Shown here: in pieces, positions 32,254-45,018 of the stretch
Layout of the letters: each line of letters opens with the position of its first letter
Numbering within the stretch: position 1 is the first letter of the stretch
Assembly: GCF_000417875.1 (NCBI RefSeq)
Contig: NW_006920870.1
Span: 626,296-678,158 of the forward strand
From: Pseudozyma flocculosa PF-1
Taxonomy: Eukaryota; Basidiomycota; Ustilaginomycetes; Ustilaginales; Ustilaginaceae
Direction of reading: 5' to 3'
Length of the DNA: 51,863 nt
Made by a program: the position numbers and the translations under genes
Notes under the pieces: generated by a model
Told to the model about the DNA's origin: nothing
The model's input: the letters and a program-made list of their open reading frames with translations, nothing else
Database searches by the model: none

Positions 32254-35134
32254 CTCTGCGAGAGAGAAATTTACCCTTGTCGACCAGAGACCGGGCCCGG
32301 CACCCTTGCCCGCGCCGACAAAGTTAGCGTGGGAGCGTAGCGGGTGCCAGGGCCAAAGGGTCATGAAGGAGAAAAAATCCCCCTCGCCGGCTCGTGCCTG
32401 TGCTTGGCCATTCGATTTCCTTGCGTCTTGCTTCCGACTGGGAACAGGGATCCGCGTCTCGAGTGCTATCATGGCTCTCTGAACGACAAGGCAGCGCACA
32501 CTTGCATGCCAGCACGATGACGACGGCCTGATACAGTACTTATACGGCCTCTCTTGTCCTCGACGGGGCCGACAAAAATGACGGGACGGAAAGGGCCGAG
32601 GTAGCCACGCACCGGAGCCGGGCCTCGGCTGGCATCCGGTTCGGTTCCAGGCTAGCAGATGTAGGTTTTCGATCCGTGCAGGCACGGGTCCCTGGCACGC
32701 CACCAAATCCAAGGTGGCGGCGTCCCGTCGAGCCTACCGGCTTCCTGGGTCGATCTGTTGCATATCCGTGCGTGCGCGTTTTTGTCCAGGAGGCAGGAAG
32801 GCAGGCAGGCAGGCAGGGGAGGCTGCAGCAGGCAGGCTGGCGGCCCAGCGGCGAACCCTGGCCTGGTCTGGTCCGCCCAGACTCCGGTCCGTTGCTCGTT
32901 CTCCGCTCCCGTGGTTGTTGTCGTCGCCGCAGTCGTTGTCGTACACGCCGTCGTACGTCGTGGGCGAGCGGGCGGAAGGGCGGAGCGGGCGGCGGTGGTG
33001 CAAAGCCGCCGCTCGCACCCACGGCCCCTAGCATGCGGCTGCTGTCGTGGTCACCTACACCTTCCTTAGCCTGCGCTTGTTGCTTCCTCTTCATGCGCGC
33101 ATCCTCGTACGTAGGCCCCCTGCCCTTGCTTGTTGCTTGCTCACGCCTCACTCGATCTGAAGCCAGCCTTCCTTGCTTTGTCGCCCCTGCATCGGGAAGG
33201 GCCCGGCGGACCTGAGGTGCTTTGTCCTTCCTAGGCAGGCAGGCAGGCAGGCAGGCAGGCAAGGCAGGTCAACGTCAAGCCGCTGATCGCGTCGGTCATC
33301 TCAGCCTGCCGGCCACTCGGTGGCCGACTCCGATTGACGCCACGCTGGCCACCCTGTCCGTCGGATTGGCCGACCTTTCTCGTTTGCAAACCTCGGGCGG
33401 AGACGGGTCCGATCCGAAAGGCGTCGTTCGGCGAAGGCGACCCTCCGCCGCCCGCGTCGGATCTGTCTGAGCCCAGCGGACATCGGGCGACGTCGTATCG
33501 TTGCGCCCCATTGTCCTCCAGCACAGCAGCTCACGGCAAGTTCGGCCAATTCCATCTGCGATCGTGTGCGGCGGGGTCATCGACATGCGTGCGAGGTGAC
33601 AAGCAAGGACGACGTACGTCTGGCCTGACTGGTTGGCTCTCGGCTCGGATCGAGGCGGACGGACGGGCAAGGCAAGCAGGCAGGCGGGGTAGCTGGCAGG
33701 ACAACGGGCGACATCGAGCAAAATCTTGACAACGCCCCCGATGTAAGCGGGCGAGCTTGTCGGGACGCCCGCATACCAGCTGTCGCCACCGCAGCTCTTA
33801 CCACGACCAGATGGAGCGGCGTGTGTACCTACACCCTGGCTTTCTTGGCTGCAAGCCTGATTGGGATCTGTGCAGCGCTGAACAGGGTCCTTGTGCTCAT
33901 CATCATACTCACCGGCCTGTACATCGATATGGTCAATACGTGCCAACGTGAGTCATGTTCAACATGCTCTGTAAAGAGGTGCAAGCAGGGGCCGCGTCGG
34001 CTGATGATGTTCAGTGTACGAGTGAGGGGGACATGGGGACGGCGCTGGCTCGGTCCGACTCGCTCGCAGCCCAGCTTGGCGGTCTTCCGTTACGGTCAGC
34101 CGTTTGATCGGGATACAAGCGCCGCCCAACTGGTAACTAACCCCGGGGGCGGCGCAAGTAGGCCCTGTGCAGATCCATATTGTACACCTCTTGCTTTGCC
34201 TGCACGTCGTCGAAACCTCGGAGGCGGCCCGAAACGCACTACACACTTTCGAGGCCAAGCGCAAGAGACGACACACCGTCTAGTACACAGAACGGAGTAC
34301 CGGGCAGCGGATTGCCTCTTGCTACCGTAGCGGTTGCTGCTAGCTAGAGCTGGCTCAGGGCTCGGATCCATGGTACGACCGCCTCGTTCTCAAGGCCACC
34401 GACTCGCTCGCGCAGAGCTGCTCGCCGTTCAGCGCGCCCGCTTCTTTCCCAGCGTACCTACTTCAGAGTGGCGGGCCCGGCTCGGTTCGGGCTTCTTGTC
34501 CATGCGCGGGCGCTTTGGCTGATGCGCGGTGCAGGTGGCAAACCATGACACCGGCCGAAAGCTTGTTCGGGCAGGCTGGGCTAGGCCATGATATGGCGGT
34601 GGGGGCGGCGACGAAGGAGGAAGGTGTCCAGCTCAGGCAGCAGCAGCAAACGCTGCTTGCTTGCTTGTCCTGCCACCGCCCGAGAGCCGCCCGACCATCT
34701 GGCTGGGCAGAGTACGCCGACGAGGAGCGAGCGAGGAGCCAGGCACCCTCCCCCTGCATGAGGACGAGGGGCGGAAGACGAGGCGGGCCACAATATGAGT
34801 TGCTGGCCGCCGCCGAGGGAAGGCCGTCGATCCGTGGTCTGCTTGCTTGCGCTTCGTGGATGAGAGTGGGCGGGTCCAACCTTAAGTTCGGCTCGGCCCG
34901 CTTCCGGGGGTCTAGCCGGAAACCAAGGCAGGTAGGCTGGCTCTGCTTTCCTGGATGGGGGGGGGGGGGGGGGGCGGGCTTGCTTGATCGTCCGCGCTTG
35001 CTCTCACGCTCACTCACCTGAACCCTAGCCTTGCCCGGCCTTGCTTGCCTGGCCTTGCCTGGCCAACCTCGCCTCGCTATGAACCTGGTGGCTTCAGGCA
35101 ACCACCCAGGACTGAGGGCCGGGGGCCAAACAAG

Positions 35135-35136
<2 letters not shown>

Positions 35137-35172
<36 letters not shown>
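35137..35172. repeat. (GCCT)n microsatellite
   Basis: Nine tandem GCCT units. The same tetranucleotide, as GGCA or AGGC, recurs at 33235-33262 and elsewhere. Confidence 0.85.
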
Positions 35173-35174
<2 letters not shown>

Positions 35175-35470
35175 CTTTTGGAGGGTGCGGGCCCACGCCG
35201 CTGCACCGACGAGGGGCCTGCCTGCCTATGGCTGCTGCTGCTTTGGTTGCGAAGCAAGCAAGCTGAGCTTCAGCTGCCTTGTTGGCTGGCTTGGCTTGGC
35301 TTGGCTGGGCCTGACCTGCTGGCCTGGTTTGCCCTACCTTGGCCGACGATGAGGGTCCAACGCAACACACCAGGCAGCCGGAAGACCTCCATCCAGCTGG
35401 CTGCCCCTACGCTAGGTGCCTACTCAAGGTTCCATCGTAGTCGCCGCCTTGGCTCGCCTGCCCCTCTGTG

Positions 35471-35501
<31 letters not shown>

Positions 35502-35548
35502 GCTGCCTCGGTGGCCGTCGTTGGGCCCAGGTGTAGATCGAGGGGGTT

Positions 35549-35678
35549 GTGCATGCTTCTGAAATACCAGGGTGCCGCTGCTGCTGCCTGCGCCACGGAA
35601 TCGCACCTGCCTGCTTCCAGGACGCCGTCACCGTCACCCTCATCCTCGTCCTAGCCTCGTCCTGCTGCCGCTGCCGCT

Positions 35679-35711
<33 letters not shown>

Positions 35712-36789
35712 TCTTGTTTCGAGCCAGGGTCCTCCTCTCCCCATCATCTCGTCCTTGTCACCAGCCTTCTCCCTTCCATCAACCACAGCACGCGCACGCA
35801 CCTTCCTTGCCTTCATCGACCCCTTTAACCTCTTCCTTGGCCTCTTACCCCGCCCCTCGTCGGAGACACCATCAACTGCTTCGAGCTCCGTCGACCGCCG
35901 CCTTCTCCTTTCTACACCATCGCCGTCCTGCTCGCACATATCGCCAGCCTTCCCCCCGGACGCAAAGGAGCCATCGTTGGACTTTGCCCTTCTTTTACCA
36001 GTCAACATCGACCATTCCTTCGGGACCCACTTCCGCAATCACTTCGGCAGCCGCACCCGTCGCTTTCATCGAGCCTGCCCCCTCCTACGAGCGTCCTTGA
36101 CATTCAGCTCCTCAGCTATACACACATCGTCCACCTTCGATCCCAGCCCGACTCCGGCAGAGACCATCCTCGAACGCTGTGAAGCGGCTCTTTCGCTGCG
36201 TTACTAGCTACCAACAGCTCGTGCCGACTCCGTCCGCCCTCTTCGTCACTCGAGCCCTTCCCAGACCAAAGCTCCTGTCGTATCCTCTCGCCCTCTCTCT
36301 CGATTCGAGGCCCGTCGACGCAACGCCTGACCCCTTTTAGGACTGAGCTCCCGCAGCACGTCAAAGTGGATCCCCCACGCAGATACACGGCCGCCTGCAT
36401 TGCCCGTCCACCTTCCTTCCTCTCGCGTCTGCGGATAGACAACAGGCGTCCGAGACAAGTCGAGCCGTCAAACCCTTGACCACCTGGTGAGTAGCGCAAG
36501 GTCGTCGATGTCAGGATCGCGAGGTGCGGCCGATTGGGGCTGCCCTTTCTGACATGCCGACGCCCTAAATGCTTCTTGTCGTCGTCGTCCCCCGCAGGTC
36601 GAGGCCATTCCGCCGAGTCTCTAACGTCTTTCATCGAGCCTCGTAGCTCGAGTCTTGTCGACTTCAACCGCCCACCTTCAGCTCGGGAAACACCTGGTCA
36701 GGTCACACATCCACCCTTTGATCCGAAACCGCCGATCATCGGCCGTCCATGCCCCGACGGACCGCAAGGAATTGAATCGCTCGGTCTGT
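35549..36789 (+). promoter_or_regulatory. Long pyrimidine-rich leader of the GATA factor gene, probably with an intron
   Basis: The stretch is rich in C and T, with CCG repeats at about 35678-35710, and resembles the leaders of fungal transcription-factor genes. A GTGAGT donor at 36487 and a CCCGCAG acceptor ending at 36597 would define a 111-base intron. Many short upstream open frames are present, which could restrain translation. The large frames here are proline/serine shadow frames. Confidence 0.4.
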
Positions 36790-39700
36790 ATGACACCCAC
36801 CATCGAAGCAAGAAGTTTCGGGTCTCCTGCATTCGAGTACGGCAACTCGCACAGCTTCCGCTACGGCCCGCACCCGCTCTTGCTGTCGGACCCAAGGCAG
36901 TCGGGCAGTGTCCTGCCTTACAAGGCATCCGAAGCACTTGTCTCGGACATCGGACGAAGCGACGGTCCGTCGAGTGACCTGCGACAGAGCCCTGTGTCTA
37001 TGGTATCGACATATACCTCGCAGCGCCGTGGCGATGACCGGCTCGCTGCCGAGCCTTACGGCCGCGACGAGGTACCCTTCAAGTCACTGACGGCGCGTCG
37101 CTCCTCGTGGGACGATGATGACATGCACGGATCCGCCTACGGCCACGGCCAGGCGTCGTCTTTGAGGACAGCATTGGTGAACAAGGCAAGGGTTGACCGT
37201 CACGATGAGCAGGGTCTTGGACGGAGCGAGGCGCCGATGCAAAGCGGCCTCCTGGTGGACGCCGACCGACATGAAGGATCTCGCGGCAATTCGCCCTCCA
37301 ACCCAACCCGCGACGGTCACGAGAGCCTTCGGCGTGTCGAAAGCGGGGCTGGCGCACCACAACTGCCGTGGGCGACAGCCCGAGGTCGGTCGGTGTCGCT
37401 GTCGAACCCAGGTGCCAAGATCACATTGCCACCGATCTCGTCCCTCACTTCGGGGCTGCGCTCGGCCGGACCAGACCCAGTCCAGGACCACTTTAGAGAT
37501 CCTCGCCCCCGGCACGCCCCCGCAGACTACTCGATCCGGCAGCAGACCTCGTCCTCCCACCTTGCACCCAGCGAGCAGCACGATCTGCAACGGGGACTTC
37601 CAGGCAGCCTTCAGCCAACCTTGACACGACAACTCAGCCAGCCGAGCCATGGAGAGCAGCCTCCTTCGCGAGGATCTGCCTCGGAAGACCTGGACGACGA
37701 CCGGCTGTTGGGGTCCGCCACATCTTCCCACCTCGGGCCGGATCGCGGTCAACGTGCATCGTCGAAGTCGATCTCGCCCTATGCTCGGCCTCGTAGCATC
37801 ACTGGCTCGGCGGCATCGCTCGGCATCCGGCGCAGCGATACCATGCTGCACCAGAACTACAGCGCTTCTCAGACTGGCTTTGTGGGCCGCGAACGACTCC
37901 TTGCGGAGCCCGCCCCACCTCGGGACCAGGTGACGGACTTTGAGAGGCTATTCGCGGGGCTCAAGGTCGTCCAGGACGTCAACCGACGCCACCACCTGCC
38001 TACGACAGCAGAACAGCTGCCCATGGACCTGGACGCCAGGCACGATCACGAGCTCCTCGTCCAGCACATCCGAGCCGAGCTCCACACGCTGCAGTCCTTC
38101 TCCCCCAGCCGGGCTGAGCTCGTCGCCGCTGACCTTGGCTTCGAGCTCGAGTCTCGAGGTCCGGCGTCGACCTTGACCCCGCATTCGCAGCAGCAATATC
38201 TGTCCCGCGATCCGAGAGGCATGGTGGCCCAACCTCCGGCAGCGAGGACAGGCTCCGATCTCGAGCACCCGTACTGGTCTGCGCCCGCGCTGCACGAGGG
38301 ACCGAGCGATGCGATGCCGCACCACCGGCCGTCGATGATCAGGACGGCGTCCAACCCTTCACCGGCCGGCCAGCATTCGCCTCCGCTGGGTTTCGCCAGC
38401 GTCGAGTCCTCGTTCAGGGCCGGGCCCACGGCCATCCGAGGCCCTCCCTACGGCCACGAGGACCGCTCTCACCTGCTGAGCATCGCCGTGAATGCTCAAG
38501 ATGCGCCTTCAGTGCTGCTACAGGGCGGCAGGCCGATCCACGACCGGGCTGGTCCCTCGGCCTATCCCTTTTCCGCCTCGCAGGCAGCCATGCACGGCGC
38601 ACTGCTTCCTCCTGACGAGCGACACCAGCAGCAGCTAGAACTCTTGGATCGGCGCCGCCTCGCAGGCAAGGGCATGGTGAGTGACGATCCTGGCAGCACC
38701 GCATTGCTCGCGTCGCTCCTTGGTCGGCTCGATGGTGTCGTCACGACAGTCGACTGACACCATGGCGTTTTTTTTTTGTTCTGCCACACCTTGCGATCCG
38801 CCTACAGCGTCGAGTTCGAAAGCGGAAGAACGAGCACCACCAAGAGTGCCTCGGGTGCCAGGCCAAGGAGACGCCCGAGTGGCGCAAGGGCCCTATGGGC
38901 CCGAGAACCCTTTGCAATGCCTGCGGCCTCCTTTACGCGAAGCTGGTGAGCATCGAGATGGGCTCCGCGCACGTTGCGGCCCGCCGACCCTCGATCTCCT
39001 CCTGACCCAACCCTTTGCCTCCGTGATGCCCTTGATGCTCTCACTTCCGCGCCCTGAAGAGCCGACGCAAGCAGCAGGAGGCCGAGGCTGCAGCGCGGGC
39101 GAGCGGCAAGAATCCGGAAGACGTCAAGCTAGAGATGGAGGAGTCTCCCAGCGACAAGCAGGCGAGCCTGGAAGCGCTGCGCGCCGAGCTCAGCCTCGCC
39201 AACGGCCTGAGAAACCGCTCCGGCTCCGGCTCGTACCCGATCGCCTATCAGGCTGAGGCGGCCTGCTTCGGCCCGCGACCCCACTCGACCGATCCACGCG
39301 GACCGCAGCACTTTGCGCCGTACCCGCCACCGTCGATGCGCGTGCACACGAGGGCCTACTCGCCCTCGAACCTCCCGAGCCACCAGCACCAGCACCAGCA
39401 CCAGCACCAGCACCAGCACCAGCACCAGCAACAGCAGCACCAACTTCCGCCTCCGCCCCAGTCGGCGATGTTGCCGGGCTTTGGCGCCGGCCCTGGACCG
39501 CTGCGCCAGCACGGCCCGCTCTCGCACACCCCACCGCATCTGCAGAACCGCGGACGGGCTCATACCCTCAGCCACCCGGCCGCGCGCCCGAGTCTGCTGA
39601 ACCCACTCCACGAGGTGCGACAGCGCTACCATGCCGACGACGAAGACGTCCACGCCCGTCCTCCGACCCACCTTCAGCCTTCCACCTTTCGCAGCGATCC

Positions 39701-39896
39701 CCGCGCTCTCATCAGCCGCGAGGAAGAGCACCACCAGCAGCGGCAATACGAGCGCAGGTCCCCCTCGACCTACCCTCGCCCCGCCGCCGGAAGGGAGGAC
39801 AAATACCTCAGCAGCAGCGTCCGACGCGAGGGCATGTCGCGATCGCCACGCGGATGGGAGAGCCGCGATGCCGCCCTCGAGCCGCACCGACGCTAG
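36790..39896 (+). CDS. Single-finger GATA-type transcription factor
   Basis: Three exons (36790-38676, 38808-38945, 39060-39896; donors GTGAGT and GTGAGC) encode 953 residues. The zinc finger is encoded almost exactly by exon 2: CLGC at 643-646 and CNAC at 665-668, spacing C-x2-C-x18-C-x2-C, with TPEWRKGPMGPRTLCNACGL between and after. The basic tail SRRKQQEAE begins exon 3. The WRKGP-x-GP-x-TLCNAC form is that of fungal white-collar-2 and Cryptococcus Gat201-type fingers rather than nitrogen-regulating AreA type (no second finger, 18-residue loop). No PAS domain is seen, so this is not an obvious WC-2 orthologue. The N-terminal 630 residues are Ser/Pro/Arg-rich and disordered; a His-Gln repeat lies in exon 3 (39384-39440). 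The frame extends to 36655, but only with TTG, so the ATG at 36790 is taken. Confidence 0.88.
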
Positions 39897-41846
39897 CTCG
39901 ACGAGCGCAGACCACGCCGGCAACTAGGCCCCATTCCCAGATTACCCTTTCAGCCCTTTCTTGTCCTCAATCGCCTGTAACCCTTCCTCTCTCCCCGCAA
40001 GATACCCCCGCTGTCCTCCAGCTCAGCAGCAACCCATCGAACGCCTCGACATCGCACAGTCGGTCTCGCCGCCAGTCCAACAACCTCTCGCGCGCCGCTC
40101 GGGTCGTCCACTGGCAGCCAGCATCGCAATGCGGCGTCCTGTCGGTCTGCCCGGGGCGCCTCAGTTGGTCGTGGCAGCCAGCCCAGCCCACATTTCGGAC
40201 CTCGTCTCCCCCTTTTGGTCGCTTTGAGCAGTACTTTCCGTCCCGTCCTCAGCAAGCACCTTCTGTCCCCTTTCTAGCCCACGCAACTCAGCATGTCCCC
40301 GTCGTCCTTTCCGTCTGTGCATCCCACGAGATCTTCCCTTGAGCTCGGGGCGGGCGCGTTTTCGCATCCATGCATCGAAACACCGTCGGGACCACCTGCA
40401 TGTGGGCTGCCGCCGTGGCTCGCTCGATCGATCGAACAGGTGCACACACAGAGAGAGGGGGTGTGCACGTCGATTTGCACGCCACACGGAGAGAAAGAGG
40501 TTGGAAACGGTATGTACAGACGAAGAGGGAAGAGGAGGGGGGAGAGCATGGCTCGGCTAGATTACACACGATTCAGGGGGTTGAGGCACGACGAGGGCCA
40601 GCCGGAGTGAGGAAAGACGAGGCCGCGGAAGGGGGGGCAGAGACGACCTCGACTCGCGCTGGCGATCGACTCGACGTGGATCGATTATCACGAACATTTC
40701 ACCGGAAAGGACGAGGGGGGTGTGATGTGGTGTGGGAGGTGGGGGATGGGGACGGCAAGGATCGCGAATGCGGTGCGCGAGGGACGGGAGGTGGTGGCGG
40801 GCGGCAGAGGGAGAGGGATGGGCAGGGAGAGGGGACGGACGCGCGATGCGTCGAACACCTCGATGGTCCAATGAAGGAGTCGAGGTACCGTCCGAATGGC
40901 GGTGCATCGCTGCCCAACCCTCTCTTCACCCTTGCCCGCCTTCCCATCCTCGGCTTTTGGAGTCGGGTTGCAGCCCGCGAGACTTGACGCGCCGTCGAAG
41001 GGTGGGGGGGTATCGTCGTTGATGTGGTGGATGAAGGGGAAAACACTGTCCTGGAAACTTGGGAGAGGAACGCAACGGTATCGCGCGGCGCGTGCTCGAT
41101 CGGTCAAAGGCCGTGATGATGTCGGCGCAGCCAGCCCTTGGGTTGGGTTGCGCTCTCGCGCTCGCCAGACTTGAAACGACCAGCCGGGACGGAATGTGCC
41201 GGCCGCTCGAGCCCACGAACGACGGTGACTTGGGAAAGATGCATGGAAGGGGGGAGCACGCCCGCGAGACTTTGCATGGATGGTGGTATCTTGTAGCTTG
41301 ATGAGGGGGAATTTGACCGGAAGAAAAAACAGACTCTCTAGTGGGTTGCGATTTTGTTGTTGACGAGACCTTGTGAGACCAACGGGAAGATGGGATCGAA
41401 ATCGCCTAGAGTCTTTTTCTTCTGCGTGACAGGAACCCGGGCCGCCGATGACTCGGTGGTGTCGTCGACACCCGATGCTGGATCAAGCTTGTAGAGACCG
41501 GACCATGCTGGATGCTTGTTGCCTTGCTTGTGGGACCAGGAAAGCGTATGGAGGGGAAGAGAGAGAAGCGGCCGTCGGCCGGTGATGGAAGTGAAATGTC
41601 CGCTGCAATTGGGTTCGGGAAGCTCGTGTGCGGCGCCTAGCGGCGAGCCGCCCGGCTCGGCGGGCTTAGCTCAAGGGTCCGGCGGGCGGTGAAAGACGTG
41701 TCGGTGCCGAGAAGGGAACTTGGAGAGGATCGGAGGCCGGAGACGGAGGCGAAAGCGGTACGACAGCGTTTGGCTGTCGTCAGGAGGCGGCGCACAAGGG
41801 CAAGCTGCCACTCGTGCGAACGACGAGGCACCGAGGCGAGGCGAAA
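39897..41846. other. Convergent 3' intergenic region GATA factor / DED1
   Basis: About 1.9 kb with no supportable gene. The first part is probably the long 3' UTR of the GATA gene and the right part the 3' UTR of DED1. It includes G- and GA-rich tracts near 40535-40640 and 40720-40850. Confidence 0.55.
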
Positions 41847-44008
<2,162 letters not shown>

Positions 44009-45018
44009 GATGAAAGGGGGAGGATGGATGATGGGGGGGGGGAAAAGGAGGGGGGGATGGATGTGGTGGGGAGGCAAGATGAAGCTGGGGTGGCGTCGAG
44101 TGGCCAAAGTAGGCAGGCCGCGTCCAGCGAGCGTGCCCAGCAGGCCCAGCCTGCCAAAGTTTGGCGCGGCGCTGAGCCTGTCAGAGAGGCCACCAGGTCG
44201 CCTCTCTCACGCGGGCAGACAGTCGGCCAGCGGGGCGCTGCGCTGCGCAGGGCAGGGTTGGCCGGCCTGCCAGAGCAAAGGGGGCGCGCGCCCTTGACGC
44301 AGGCTCGGTTTGGCAGGCCAGCCAGCTCCACGACAAAGGAGCGCGCCAGACGGACAGGCCGTTGAGAGTTTTTCGCTGGTTGCCCCTTGCCTTGAAAGGC
44401 CAGGCATCAGACCCCTGACCCTCGCGCCCCTCTGGTCCACCGCCTGGCTTGAAGAAAAATTCGACACGCTCCGAGGGGGAAAAAATTTCGTCAGCTCAGC
44501 CGCCACCGCAACCGAGCAAGGGATCGGACCCGATGCCTGCCTGCAGGTGGGTCAGCCAGCCAGCCCAGAGCCAGCCACAGCCAAGGCCGCTCCGGTACGC
44601 CCGACGCCACCCATGCCACACCTGGCAGGCCTAGTGCTGAGCCTGTTTGCCCTGTCGCGCAGCTGGGCCGTTTCTCTCCGTCATCCTGGCCATACGCACC
44701 GCTCCCGAGAAGCAAGCCAGGAGCGACAGACGATTGAGACGAGGAACGCGATGCGATTGTACAGACCTGAAGCGGGAGCCATTGAAGACGAGGCGAGGCG
44801 AGGCGATTATGATGAGAAGAGGCGGCGGAAACGATGCTATGTAAGGGAAAGGAAAGCCGGTGACGAGGGAAGAAGGGTAAGGCGAAACGGAAAGCCGCAG
44901 GGAGGGGCGCTTGTAGGAAGCGGCGCGGGGCCGTTGTAAGGTGTGAAGCCCCGACGAGACAAGAGGGGCCAAGGCGTCGCCCGAACGTCGATGTAGCATC
45001 CTCTGGCAGCGCGCGTGA
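44009..45018. other. Intergenic region between the unrecognised gene and DED1
   Basis: DED1 promoter and the 3' end of the gene to its right, both on the minus strand. It contains G runs at 44033-44055, CAGGCCCAGCCTGCC-like segments at about 44138-44155, and a poly-A/T patch (GGGGGAAAAAATTTC) near 44472-44486. No gene is supported. Confidence 0.5.

Larger units (their letters stand above)
32129..35548. other. Gene desert, right part, low complexity
   Basis: No supportable gene. Contains GGCA/GCCT tetranucleotide repeats (32790-32818, 33233-33262, 35137-35172), a G run at 34957-34974, and CTG repeats at 35473-35500. The segment 33799-33952 encodes a hydrophobic stretch between an acceptor-like CAG and a GTGAGT donor (see findings). 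Confidence 0.5.

Noticed and set aside
35137..35172. (GCCT)n and related tetranucleotide runs as CRISPR-like or telomeric repeats
   Set aside because: They are simple tandem microsatellites without spacers, and the unit is not a fungal telomere repeat.
36655..36789. Upstream start of the GATA factor frame
   Set aside because: The frame extends only through a TTG; the first ATG is at 36790.
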